A stretch of DNA of 64,000 nt from Pseudonocardia sp. TRM90224 (GTDB taxonomy: Bacteria > Actinomycetota > Actinomycetes > Mycobacteriales > Pseudonocardiaceae). The notes under the pieces were generated by a model. It was given only the letters and a program-made list of their open reading frames with translations, was not told the DNA's origin and made no database searches. Both the position numbers and the translations under genes were made by a program. The DNA lies in the NCBI RefSeq assembly GCF_021245725.1, contig NZ_JAJGSX010000018.1:80828-144827 (forward strand), written 5' to 3'. Positions 32,691 through 40,342 of this stretch are shown here, in pieces. How positions within the stretch are numbered: position 1 is the stretch's first letter; the number at the start of each line of letters is the position of its first letter.

Positions 32691-33698
32691 TCAGGTGGTT
32701 GTGGTGGCGCGCCTGCGCGCCATGTCGACGTACACCGCGAGCAGGATCACGATCCCGAGGATCACGTTCTGCCACTCCTGCGGGATCGACATGATCTGCA
32801 GCCCGTTGTTGAGCACCGAGATGATCAGCGCGCCGATCACGGTGCCGACGATCGTGCCTTTGCCGCCCGAGAGCGACGTGCCGCCGATGACGACCGCGGC
32901 GATTGCCTGCAGCTCGTAGCCCATCCCGGTGGCCGGCTGCGCCGATCCGAGGCGGGCCGAGATCATCACGCCGGCCAGGCCGGTGAAGAGGCCGGCGAGC
33001 GTGTAGATGGCGATCTTCCAGCGGCCGACGTCGATGCCGGAGAGCGCGGTCGCCTCCTCGTTGCTGCCGATCGAGTACGTGTAGCGGCCCAGCACCGTCT
33101 TGTTCAGCAGCACCCCCGCGACGACGGCCGCGAACGCCAGCACGAGCACGGCGTTGGGGAAGTTCGAACCCGGCACGAGGCTGCCGATCGAGAGGTCGAT
33201 GTAGGCGGGGTGATCGCTGAAGTAGATCGGCGTGCTGCGCGAGACGACCAGCGCGAGCCCTTGCGCCACCAGCATCATCGCGAGCGTCGCAATGAACGGT
33301 GGCAACCGCAGCACAGCGACGTTCACACCGTTGATCAGCCCGAGCAGGCCGCCGAACAGGATCGCCAGCAGCACGCCGAGTGGTAGCGGGATGCCGAAGT
33401 CGACGATGAACTTCCCGGACATGACGGCGCAGAGCGCCATCCCGGTGCCGATCGACAGGTCGATGCCGCCGGTGATGATCACGAACGTGGTGCCGAGCGC
33501 GAGCAGCCCGATCACGACGGTCGAGAACAGGATGTTCGTGACGTTGCCGTAGTTGAAGAAGTTGGGGCTGACCACCGAGAAGAACGCGAAGATGATGATC
33601 AGACCGGCGAACGCGAGGAACTGCTGGATGCGGCCGCGCGCGGCACGCAGGGCGGGTGCCGGCGCCGCCGTCTCGCTCTTGGTCATCGACGTGCTCAT
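32691..33698 (-). CDS. sugar ABC transporter permease (RbsC type)
   Basis: 335 aa with eight to ten hydrophobic helices. The segment GLLALGTTFVIITGGIDLSI and LPPFIATLAMMLVAQGLALV are diagnostic of the ribose/xylose permease family, as is AVVIGGTSLSGGKGTIVGTV near the C-terminus. The start ATG at 33698 overlaps the ATPase stop (ATGA). It forms a homodimeric channel with the ATPase at 33695. The substrate is inferred to be fucose from the neighbours. Confidence 0.9.
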   Translation of the reverse strand: MSTSMTKSETAAPAPALRAARGRIQQFLAFAGLIIIFAFFSVVSPNFFNYGNVTNILFSTVVIGLLALGTTFVIITGGIDLSIGTGMALCAVMSGKFIVDFGIPLPLGVLLAILFGGLLGLINGVNVAVLRLPPFIATLAMMLVAQGLALVVSRSTPIYFSDHPAYIDLSIGSLVPGSNFPNAVLVLAFAAVVAGVLLNKTVLGRYTYSIGSNEEATALSGIDVGRWKIAIYTLAGLFTGLAGVMISARLGSAQPATGMGYELQAIAAVVIGGTSLSGGKGTIVGTVIGALIISVLNNGLQIMSIPQEWQNVILGIVILLAVYVDMARRRATTTT

Positions 33699-35203
33699 GT
33701 CTGCGCGGCCTCCGGTCGCAGGGTGGCGAGCTCCATGACGGACTCCTGGGTCGCTTGTGCCGCGGCCAGCTCCCCGGTGACCCGACCCTCGCTCATCACG
33801 ATGACGCGATGGGACATGCGCAGTACCTCCGGCAGTTCCGAGGAGATCATGACGATCGACTTGCCCTGAGCGGCCAGCTCGTTGAGCAGCCGGTAGATCT
33901 CCTCCTTCGCACCGACGTCGATGCCACGGGTCGGCTCGTCGACGATCAGCACGTCACAGTCCTTGACCAGCCACTTCGCCAGCACCACCTTCTGCTGGTT
34001 GCCGCCGGAGAGGTGCTTGACCGTCTGATCGACCGACGGCGTGCGGATGCCGAGCGCCCCGACCATCTCGGTGGCCTTCGCCCGCATCGCGCCGCGGCGC
34101 ACGAACCCCCACGACTGGAAGAGGTCGCGCACGGAGCTGAGCGCGACGTTCGCGGTGACGTCCTGCTCCAGCAAGAGGCCGAGGTGCTTGCGGTCCTCCG
34201 ACAGGTAGCCGATGCCCAACCGGGCCGCTTCCGCGGGGTTCGTGATGTGCACGGGCTTGCCGCGCAGCGCGACCTCCCCCGATACGACGGGGTCGGCACC
34301 GACGATCGCGCGCGCCACCTCCGTCCGCCCCGCGCCCATCAATCCGGCGACACCGAGGATCTCGCCCTCGCGCAGCTCGAAGGAGACGTCCCGCAGCAGC
34401 GTCTTCGTGGTGAGCCCGCGCACGGAGAGCACGGCGGGCCGATCGTCGCGCACGCCCTCAGGGCCGGCGCCGGCCGCGATCTCCCGACCGACCATCCGGA
34501 CCACGACGTCACGGACCGTCGTGCCGTCGGCGTCGAGCGTGTCGACGTAGCGCCCGTCGCGGATCACCGTGATGCGGTCGGCGATGCGCTTCAGCTCGTC
34601 CATGCGGTGCGAGATGTAGATGACGCCGGTCTCGGGGCTGCGGAAGCGGCGGATCAGGTCGTGCAGCACCTCGACCTCGGCGTCGTTCAGCGCGGCCGTC
34701 GGCTCGTCCATGATCAGGACCTTGGCGTCGTACGACAGCGCCTTGGCGATCTCCACCATCTGCTGGCGGGCGACGGTCAGGTTGCCGACGATCTCGCCGG
34801 GCTCCAGCGGGAGGTGCAGCCGGTCGATGAGCTCGCGAGCACGCGCGGTGAGCGCGTTGTCGGAGAGGAACCCGCCGAGGACCCGCGGCTCGCGGCCGAT
34901 GAAGATGTTCTGCGCGACCGTCAGGTCGGGCATCAGGTTGAACTCCTGGTGGATGATGCTCAACCCTTGCGCCAGCGCGTCGCGCGGGCCGTTGACCTGC
35001 AGCGGGCGCCCGTCGAGGAAGAACTCTCCCTCGTCGGGCTGGTGGATGCCGGTCAGCAGCTTCATCAGCGTCGACTTGCCGGCACCGTTCTCGCCCACGA
35101 CGGCGAGCACCTCGCCGCGACGCAGCTCGATGTGCATCCCGGCCAGTGCCTGCACACCGGGGAATCCCTTGCTGACCCCGCGTGCTTCGAGCAGGGGGGT
35201 CAC
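33695..35203 (-). CDS. sugar ABC transporter ATP-binding protein (RbsA type, tandem ATPase)
   Basis: 502 aa with two nucleotide-binding domains. Domain 1 has Walker A GENGAGKST, signature GNLTVARQQMVEIAKAL and Walker B VLIMDEPTAAL. Domain 2 has a degenerate Walker A (LMGAGRTEVARAI), signature LSGGNQQKVVLAKWL and Walker B VLIVDEPTRGID, the normal asymmetry of RbsA/XylG proteins. The GTG at 35203 matches the usual N-terminus (VTPLLEARGVSKGFPGV). The frame stays open to 35254, but the promoter and operator lie in that stretch, so the longer start is unlikely. It is the first gene of the importer operon. Confidence 0.9.
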   Translation of the reverse strand: MTPLLEARGVSKGFPGVQALAGMHIELRRGEVLAVVGENGAGKSTLMKLLTGIHQPDEGEFFLDGRPLQVNGPRDALAQGLSIIHQEFNLMPDLTVAQNIFIGREPRVLGGFLSDNALTARARELIDRLHLPLEPGEIVGNLTVARQQMVEIAKALSYDAKVLIMDEPTAALNDAEVEVLHDLIRRFRSPETGVIYISHRMDELKRIADRITVIRDGRYVDTLDADGTTVRDVVVRMVGREIAAGAGPEGVRDDRPAVLSVRGLTTKTLLRDVSFELREGEILGVAGLMGAGRTEVARAIVGADPVVSGEVALRGKPVHITNPAEAARLGIGYLSEDRKHLGLLLEQDVTANVALSSVRDLFQSWGFVRRGAMRAKATEMVGALGIRTPSVDQTVKHLSGGNQQKVVLAKWLVKDCDVLIVDEPTRGIDVGAKEEIYRLLNELAAQGKSIVMISSELPEVLRMSHRVIVMSEGRVTGELAAAQATQESVMELATLRPEAAQT

Positions 35204-35224
35204 GTGACCACGCTCACGGGCGGT

Positions 35225-35254
35225 ACCGTAGACATCCGATCTCTCCCCGGTCAA
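35225..35254 (-). promoter_or_regulatory. promoter of the fucose importer operon with GntR site in the spacer
   Basis: On the minus strand: TTGACC (35254-35249), 18-bp spacer, TACGGT (35230-35225). The spacer contains GACATC-C-GATCTC (35231-35242), one mismatch from a full palindrome and matching ACATCnGATGT. Binding here would block polymerase directly. Confidence 0.7.
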
Positions 35255-35290
35255 GACTGTTCGGCCGGGCGTGAGAGAGACGTGACCTGC

Positions 35291-35307
35291 AGAGACATCC
35301 GACCTCT
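35291..35307 (+). promoter_or_regulatory. weaker GntR site facing the aldose dehydrogenase gene
   Basis: AGAGACATCCGACCTCT keeps the left half (GACATC) of the operator and five of seven symmetric pairs. It is 60 bp from the site at 35231 and about 90 bp upstream of the dehydrogenase gene at 35396, so the divergent region may be looped or doubly bound. Confidence 0.45.
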
Positions 35308-35395
35308 AGTCGTGCAAAATCGAATGCTACACCCAGCCCATGCCGTCCCGCGGCATCTGTGGTGGGGTGCGAGCCGAACATGATCCGGAAAGGCG

Positions 35396-36373
35396 ATGGA
35401 ACTCATGGCGCCACTCGGCAGGAGCAGCGTTGAGGTGAGCCCGATCGGGTTCGGCGGCGCCGCGCTCGGCAACCTCTACAGCGAGGTGAGCGAGGCGGAT
35501 GCGCGCGCGACGATCGACGCGGCATGGGACGCCGGCACCCGCTTCTTCGACACCGCTCCGCACTACGGCCTCGGCCTGTCGGAGCGCAGGATCGGGGCCG
35601 CGCTCGCGGGCCGTCCCCGCGACGAGTACACGATCTCCACCAAGATCGGGCGGCTGCTCGTACCCGTCCCGGGAGGAGCCGGCCGGCAGGACGAGGAGGG
35701 CGGCTTCGCCGTGCCCGCCGACCACCGGCGGGTGTGGGACTTCTCCGCCGACGGCGTGCGTCGCAGCCTCGACGACAGCCTGGCGCGGCTCGGGCTCGAC
35801 CGGGTCGACCTGCTGCTGATCCACGATCCCGACGACCACTGGGAGCAGGCGGTCGGCGAGGCCTACCCCGCGCTGCACGAGCTGCGCGCCCAGGGCGTGA
35901 TCGGCGCGATCGGGGCCGGGATGAACCAGTCGGCGATGCTCACCCGGTTCGTCCGGGAAACCGAGATCGACGCCGTGCTCATGGCCGGTCGCTACACGCT
36001 GCTCGACCAGTCGGCGGAGGCCGACCTGCTGCCGGCCTGCGCCGAGCGCGGTGTCTCGGTGATCGCGGCCGGGGTGTTCAACAGCGGTGTGCTGGCGACC
36101 GACGACCCGCCGGAGAACGCCACCTACAACTACGCGCCCGCAGCGACGGAGATCCGCGAGCGCGCGCTGCGGATCGGCGCGGTGTGCCGCCGCCACGGCG
36201 TGTCCGTTCCTGCGGCGGCGATCGCGTTCGTCGCGAGGCGGCCCGAGGTCGCGACCGTCCTGATCGGGGCCCGGACCCCCGACGAGATCCGCAGCAACGC
36301 CGTCTCGGCCACCGCGGAGATCCCGGAAGCGCTGTGGGCCGACCTCGCCGCGGAAGGTCTGATCGCCGCATGA
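35396..36373 (+). CDS. L-fucose/D-threo-aldose 1-dehydrogenase (aldo-keto reductase)
   Basis: 325 aa TIM-barrel AKR. It begins LGRSSVEVSPIGFGGAALGN, and DTAPHYGLGLSERRIG contains the catalytic Asp and Tyr. Lys is in ISTKIGRLL and His in LLIHDPDDHW. The C-terminal VATVLIGARTPDEIRSN binds the cofactor. This group oxidises L-fucose and similar aldoses at C1 to the lactone with NAD(P). ATG 35396 follows GGAAAGG. The stop overlaps the lactonase ATG (ATGA), which links steps one and two of the route. Confidence 0.9.
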   Translation: MELMAPLGRSSVEVSPIGFGGAALGNLYSEVSEADARATIDAAWDAGTRFFDTAPHYGLGLSERRIGAALAGRPRDEYTISTKIGRLLVPVPGGAGRQDEEGGFAVPADHRRVWDFSADGVRRSLDDSLARLGLDRVDLLLIHDPDDHWEQAVGEAYPALHELRAQGVIGAIGAGMNQSAMLTRFVRETEIDAVLMAGRYTLLDQSAEADLLPACAERGVSVIAAGVFNSGVLATDDPPENATYNYAPAATEIRERALRIGAVCRRHGVSVPAAAIAFVARRPEVATVLIGARTPDEIRSNAVSATAEIPEALWADLAAEGLIAA

Positions 36374-37212
36374 GCGTCGTCGACGCGCACCACCACCTGT
36401 GGGACCCGGCGACCGGCGACAACCAGTGGCTGGACTCGCCCGGCCTCGAAGGGATCAACCGGGCGTACACGCTCGACGACCTGCGCGCCGTCGCACCCGC
36501 CGACGTCGAAGCGACCGTGCTGGTGCAGACGCTGAACTCCACAGCGGAGACCGAGCGGCTGCTCGCCGCGGCGGCGGGCTCGGCGCTCGTCGCGGGTGTG
36601 GTCGCGTGGGTCGATCTGACCAGCGCCGACGTCGGTGCCCAGCTCGACCGGCTTGCCGCCCAGCCCGGCGGCACGAAGGTCGTGGGCATCCGGCACCTCG
36701 CGCAGGACGAGCCCGACCCCCGCTGGCTGGCCCGCGAGGACGTCGCACGCGGGGTGGCCGAGCTCGGCCGGCGCGGGTTGACCTACGACGTGCTGGTGCG
36801 CGCGCCCCAACGAGCGGCGGCGCTGGAGCTCGCGCGGGCCGTCCCCGACGTGCGGCTGGTGCTCGACCACGCCGGCAAGCCGGGCATCGGCGACGGCGAG
36901 TGGGACGGCTGGGCGAGCTGGCTGACCGAGCTGGCCGCCTTCCCGAACGTCGACTGCAAGCTCTCGGGACTGCTGACCGAGGCCGCGCCGGGCAAGCAGG
37001 ACGTCACCACCTTGCGCCCGTACGCGGAGCACGTCCTGGGCGCCTTCGGCCCCGACCGCGTGCTCTACGGCTCCGACTGGCCGGTGTGCGAGCTGGCCGG
37101 CGGCTACCCGGCGGTGTGGGCGAGCACGCAGGAGTTCCTCGCCGGCCTGTCGGAGGCGGAACGCACCGCCGTCCGATCCGGGACGGCCCGGCGCGCCTAC
37201 GCGCTGCCCTGA
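36370..37212 (+). CDS. L-fuconolactone hydrolase (amidohydrolase superfamily)
   Basis: 280 aa, of the small amidohydrolase group (COG3618). The motif VDAHHHLWDPATGDNQWL opens the barrel. VVGIRHLAQDE, VLDHAGKP and LYGSDWPVCELAG carry the other metal and catalytic residues. Members hydrolyse L-fucono- and related sugar lactones. It is coupled by ATGA to the aldose dehydrogenase that makes the lactone, and its product L-fuconate is the substrate of the dehydratase at 29468. A palindromic element begins 4 nt after the stop. Confidence 0.9.
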   Translation: MSVVDAHHHLWDPATGDNQWLDSPGLEGINRAYTLDDLRAVAPADVEATVLVQTLNSTAETERLLAAAAGSALVAGVVAWVDLTSADVGAQLDRLAAQPGGTKVVGIRHLAQDEPDPRWLAREDVARGVAELGRRGLTYDVLVRAPQRAAALELARAVPDVRLVLDHAGKPGIGDGEWDGWASWLTELAAFPNVDCKLSGLLTEAAPGKQDVTTLRPYAEHVLGAFGPDRVLYGSDWPVCELAGGYPAVWASTQEFLAGLSEAERTAVRSGTARRAYALP

Positions 37213-37216
37213 CGCC

Positions 37217-37285
37217 AACTTCCCCACCGTTTTGGGCACATGCGCGCTCAGGCGGCGCGCATCCACCCAAAACGGTGGGGAGATC
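37217..37285. repeat. palindromic element, CCCCACCGTTTTG family, subtype C (copy 5)
   Basis: About 69 bp. Inner arms GGGCACATGCGCGC and GGCGCGCATCCACCC, same orientation as copy 3. The right outer end is damaged (GGGGAGATC instead of GGGGAACTTC). It is in tandem with copy 6 between convergent genes. Confidence 0.88.
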
Positions 37286-37288
37286 GGC

Positions 37289-37359
37289 GAACTTGCCCAC
37301 CGTTTTGCCTACCTGCACGCCCTCGAGGGTGTGCAGGTTGGCAAAACGGTGGGGAAGTT
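37289..37359. repeat. palindromic element, CCCCACCGTTTTG family, subtype A (copy 6)
   Basis: 71 bp with one change in the left outer arm (TTGCCCACC). Inner arms CCTACCTGCAC and GTGCAGGTTGG, that is, reversed relative to copies 1 and 4. Its right end touches the GntR stop codon. Confidence 0.88.
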
Positions 37360-38039
37360 TACTGTTCGACCAGCGCGCTGCGGAGCCACTTCTCGACGTC
37401 GGCGATGTGGACGGTGGCCCAGGAACGGGCGACGTCTGGCTGGCGGGCCTCGATGGCGTCGCAGATCGCGGTGTGCTGCTCGATGGTCCGTGCGACCGCG
37501 CCCTCCTGGGTGAGGCCGCGCCAGATCCGCGCGCGGGTCGTCGGGCCGGAGAGCCCTTCGATCAGCGAGCAGAGCACGGCGTTGCCGCTACCCGCGGCGA
37601 CCCTGCGGTGGAACTCCAGGTCGTTCGCGACGAGCGCTTCGACGTCGGGGTCGGGGTCGAGCTCGGCCAGCACCTCGCGCAGGCCTGCGACGTCTTCGGC
37701 CGGCATCGTCAGCGCCGCCATCGCCGTCGCCGCAGGCTCCAGGATCCGGCGCACCTCGAAGAACTCCAGCACGGTGTCGTCACGGTGGAAGTCGACGACG
37801 AACGTCATGGCGTCGAGCAGCAGGTCGGGGTCGAGGCTGGTGACGTACGTGCCGTCGCCCTGCCGCACGTCGAGCACCCTGATCAGGGACAGCGCCTTGA
37901 CCGCCTCGCGCAGCGAGTTGCGCGAGAGCCCGAGCCGTTCGGCGAGATCCGCCTCGCGGGGCAGGCGCGCGCCCGGCCCCAGCTCGCCCGAGACGATCAT
38001 CGCCTTGATCTTCTCGATCGCTTCGTCGGTGACCGGCAC
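37359..38039 (-). CDS. GntR-family (FadR/FCD type) regulator of the fucose module
   Basis: 226 aa. Winged HTH at residues 5-70 (LPREADLAERLGLSRNSLRE, DVRQGDGTYV). The C-terminal FCD domain is all-helical, with the metal-binding positions NDLEFHRRV, EQHTAICDAI and TVHIADV. FCD regulators bind sugar acids or other carboxylates, so fuconate or a keto-deoxy acid could be the effector. GTG 38039 follows GGAGGG. Its own upstream region has ACATCGGATGT, identical in core to the sites before the dehydratase and importer genes, which argues for autoregulation and control of the whole module. Confidence 0.9.
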   Translation of the reverse strand: MPVTDEAIEKIKAMIVSGELGPGARLPREADLAERLGLSRNSLREAVKALSLIRVLDVRQGDGTYVTSLDPDLLLDAMTFVVDFHRDDTVLEFFEVRRILEPAATAMAALTMPAEDVAGLREVLAELDPDPDVEALVANDLEFHRRVAAGSGNAVLCSLIEGLSGPTTRARIWRGLTQEGAVARTIEQHTAICDAIEARQPDVARSWATVHIADVEKWLRSALVEQ

Positions 38040-38052
38040 TCAGCCCTCCTGA

Positions 38053-38063
38053 ACATCGGATGT
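38053..38063 (-). promoter_or_regulatory. GntR operator at its own promoter
   Basis: ACATCGGATGT, a perfect palindrome about a central base, 14 bp upstream of the GntR start. Flanks (A before, C after) match the site at 29440 on the other strand. Confidence 0.75.
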
Positions 38064-38088
38064 CTGTGGAGGGTACGGGTAAAGCCGG

Positions 38089-38490
38089 CTATACCGCCGC
38101 AAGGGCGTCGATCTCCACCAGCATCACTTCGTGGGGGAGGTCGACGAACACGGTCGTCCGGCAGGGCAGCTCGCCGCTCGGCACGTGCTCGGCCATGTAC
38201 GCGGCGTAGACCTCGTTCATCGCCGGGAAGTCGGCGCGGGTGGTGAGGTACACCCGCATCATGATCACGTCCTCCAGCGTCGCGCCGCCGGCCTCGATGA
38301 TCGCCCGGACGTTCTCCAGCGTGCGCAGCGTCTGCTCCCGGACGTCGCCCTCGCCGATGTAGGTGCTGGTCGCCGGGTCCATCGGGCCCTGCCCCGACAC
38401 CTGCAGCAGGCCGCCCTTGCGCAGGCCCTGGCTGTAGGTGTGGGCAGGTGCGGGTGCCGCGGTCGTGCTGACGACGATCTTGCCGGTCAT
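38089..38490 (-). CDS. RidA-family enamine/imine deaminase
   Basis: 133 aa, a YjgF/YER057c/UK114 fold. It has PAPAHTYSQGLRKGGLLQVSG at the front and VDLPHEVMLVEIDALAAV at the back. The conserved Arg of RidA (usually GCRTT/PARs, here LPCRTTVFVD) is present, consistent with deaminase activity. RidA hydrolyses reactive enamine/imine intermediates released by PLP-dependent dehydratases. The divergent gene at 40343 encodes such an enzyme, so the pairing is logical. The ATG at 38490 overlaps the IclR stop (ATGA), placing it in the IclR/kinase operon. The GntR gene follows 49 bp later, perhaps on its own promoter. Confidence 0.9.
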   Translation of the reverse strand: MTGKIVVSTTAAPAPAHTYSQGLRKGGLLQVSGQGPMDPATSTYIGEGDVREQTLRTLENVRAIIEAGGATLEDVIMMRVYLTTRADFPAMNEVYAAYMAEHVPSGELPCRTTVFVDLPHEVMLVEIDALAAV

Positions 38491-39257
38491 GCGGGATGTC
38501 CCTTCCTCGGTTCGACAGGTCGCCACCCGCAGTCACGGGAGATGCGCTCGGTGACGGAGAGCAGGGCCGGCAGCAGGTCCAGCAGCCGGTCGTAGGTCAT
38601 GACGATGTCGGGCACGGACACCGAGACGGCGGCAACCGCGCGGCCCGACGCGTCGCGGACGGGCGCGCCGACGCAGTTGATCGACGGCTCGTTCTCCTCG
38701 CGGTCGCGCGCCCAGCCCTGCGCACGGACCCGCGTGAGCTCGGCGCGGAACGCCGCCCGGTCGGTGATCGTGTTCGGGGTCGCCTTCGCGAAGGTCAGCG
38801 CGTCGAGCAGCACGTCGAGCTCACCCACCGGCAGGTCGGCCACCAGCACCTTGCCCGCCGCCGTCGAGTGCACCGGCGCCCGCAGCCCGATCCGCGACGC
38901 CATCCGGACGTGGTCGTGCGACTCCAGCTTGTCGATGTAGACGACCTCGGTGCCGGCCAGCTCCGACAGGTGCGTCGTGCGGCCGTGCGCACGGTTGAAC
39001 GTGGTGAGGTGCGGCGCCGCGATCCCGCGCACCTCGCGCTGGTCGAGCCCGCGCGACGACAGCTCGTGGATGCGCGCGCCGAGGTGGTAGCGATGGCTAC
39101 CGTCGCGGAAGACGAAGTGCTCGTCCGCGAGCGTGCGCAGCAGCCGCAGCACCGTGGTCTTGTGCACGCCGACGGCCGCGGCCAGCTCGTCGAGCGTCGC
39201 GGGCCCGGCACCCAGCCTGGTCAGGATCTGCAGCGCCTTACCGAGCGACTGGCTCAT
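38487..39257 (-). CDS. IclR-family transcriptional regulator
   Basis: 256 aa. N-terminal winged HTH (residues 5-65): ATLDELAAAVGVHKTTVLRL. C-terminal effector domain (about 80-250): APVHSTAAGKVLVADL, SINCVGAPVRDASGRAVAAV. It overlaps the sugar-acid kinase gene by 20 nt and the RidA gene by 4 nt. The divergent promoter at 40240-40342 has a perfect ACGCAAC/GTTGCGT repeat that is a natural operator for it. The effector may be 2-keto-3-deoxygluconate, as for KdgR-type IclR proteins. That is inferred from the module's enzymes. Confidence 0.9.
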   Translation of the reverse strand: MSQSLGKALQILTRLGAGPATLDELAAAVGVHKTTVLRLLRTLADEHFVFRDGSHRYHLGARIHELSSRGLDQREVRGIAAPHLTTFNRAHGRTTHLSELAGTEVVYIDKLESHDHVRMASRIGLRAPVHSTAAGKVLVADLPVGELDVLLDALTFAKATPNTITDRAAFRAELTRVRAQGWARDREENEPSINCVGAPVRDASGRAVAAVSVSVPDIVMTYDRLLDLLPALLSVTERISRDCGWRPVEPRKGHPA

Positions 39258-40239
39258 CAGCGTTCCTGACGTGCATCTCCGCCCACTCTCGCTCGGAGAC
39301 GTCGAGCAGCGCCGCGGCGAGCGGCGGCGCGGAATCGCCCTCGATCATCAGGACGGCCGCCGCGCCGAGGTGGCCGCGGCGCAGGCAGCGCTGCACCGGC
39401 TCGTCGCGCAACACGCCGGTCAGCAGGCCCGCGGCAAAGGCGTCGCCGGCCCCGACGGGCTCCACGACGTCCACGGCGAGCGCGGGCTGCACGACGACGT
39501 CGCCGGCCCGGTCGACGGCGTACGCCTCCCGCGCCCCGTCCTTGACGACGACGAGCCGCGGCCCGGGGAGCAACGAACGCAGGGCGGCGGGCGAATCGGC
39601 ACCGAACACGCGCCGGGCCTCGTCGGCGCCGACGAGCACGATGTCGGCCGCGCCGGCCAGTTCGACGACGACGGCCGGGTCGCCGTCGGGCCACATCTGC
39701 TCGCGCCAGTTGATGTCGAAGCTGGTCAGCGGCCCCTCGACGCGACGGGCGATCAGCAGCTCCCGCATCATCGCCGCCGACGTCGCCGAGATCGCCGCGG
39801 TGATGCCGCTCGTGTGCACCACTCGCGCCGAGGCCATCCGCTCCCGCACGGCGGGCACGTCGAGGAACGCCGGCCCCATCGCGGAGGCCGCCGACCCGGC
39901 GCGCCGGTAGAGCATGCGAGTCGCCGGCTGCCCGTCGGCGTCGACGTCGCTCGCCTTGGCGTAGCAGCCGGTCGGATGCTCGGGGTCGACCTCGATGCCG
40001 CCGGTATCGACGCCGTGGTCGCGCAGCTGGCCGACGAGGAACGTGCCGAGCGGGTCGTCTCCGACCCGGCCCACCCACGCCACGTCGACGTCGGCGGCCG
40101 CGAGCCCCATGGCCACGTTGAGCTCGGCGCCCGCCGGCAGGGCCGAAGCAATCAGGGCCGTCGCTGGATCGGGCGGGCCGTCGGACAGTGCGGGGAGGAG
40201 GGCGAGCGCCTCGCCGAGACAGACCACGGCAGCAGGCAC
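39238..40239 (-). CDS. PfkB-family sugar kinase, probable 2-keto-3-deoxygluconate kinase
   Basis: 333 aa. Ribokinase fold with the N-terminal AGAELNVAMGLAAADVDVAW and GRVGDDPLGTFL, and the C-terminal PfkB signature VEPVGAGDAFAAGLLTGVL containing the catalytic Asp. The KDPG aldolase in the divergent operon makes 2-keto-3-deoxygluconate the best substrate. The GTG at 40239 is chosen because GGAGGG lies upstream and VPAAVVCLGEAL starts the first strand. The open frame extends to 40944 but crosses the divergent gene. It is the first gene of the kinase-IclR-RidA operon. Confidence 0.85.
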   Translation of the reverse strand: MPAAVVCLGEALALLPALSDGPPDPATALIASALPAGAELNVAMGLAAADVDVAWVGRVGDDPLGTFLVGQLRDHGVDTGGIEVDPEHPTGCYAKASDVDADGQPATRMLYRRAGSAASAMGPAFLDVPAVRERMASARVVHTSGITAAISATSAAMMRELLIARRVEGPLTSFDINWREQMWPDGDPAVVVELAGAADIVLVGADEARRVFGADSPAALRSLLPGPRLVVVKDGAREAYAVDRAGDVVVQPALAVDVVEPVGAGDAFAAGLLTGVLRDEPVQRCLRRGHLGAAAVLMIEGDSAPPLAAALLDVSEREWAEMHVRNADEPVAR

Positions 40240-40278
40240 TGGCCCCGCCCTCCTGATTGACGCGTTCGGCGCGGCGAT

Positions 40279-40295
40279 GCTACAACCGCCGTAGC
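40279..40295. promoter_or_regulatory. short inverted repeat GCTAC-N7-GTAGC
   Basis: Perfect 5-bp arms in the divergent promoter region, 6 bp from the ACGCAAC repeats. It is weak alone but may be part of the control region. Confidence 0.3.
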
Positions 40296-40300
40296 GACAT

Positions 40301-40328
40301 ACGCAACGATGGTTGCGTGAGACGCAAC
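40301..40328. promoter_or_regulatory. probable IclR operator (perfect repeat plus third half-site)
   Basis: ACGCAAC (40301-40307), N4, GTTGCGT (40312-40318), then another ACGCAAC (40322-40328). The last half-site is 15 bp before the ATG of the PLP enzyme. The mix of inverted and direct half-sites is common for IclR regulators. Confidence 0.7.
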
Positions 40329-40342
40329 CGAGAAGAGGGTGC

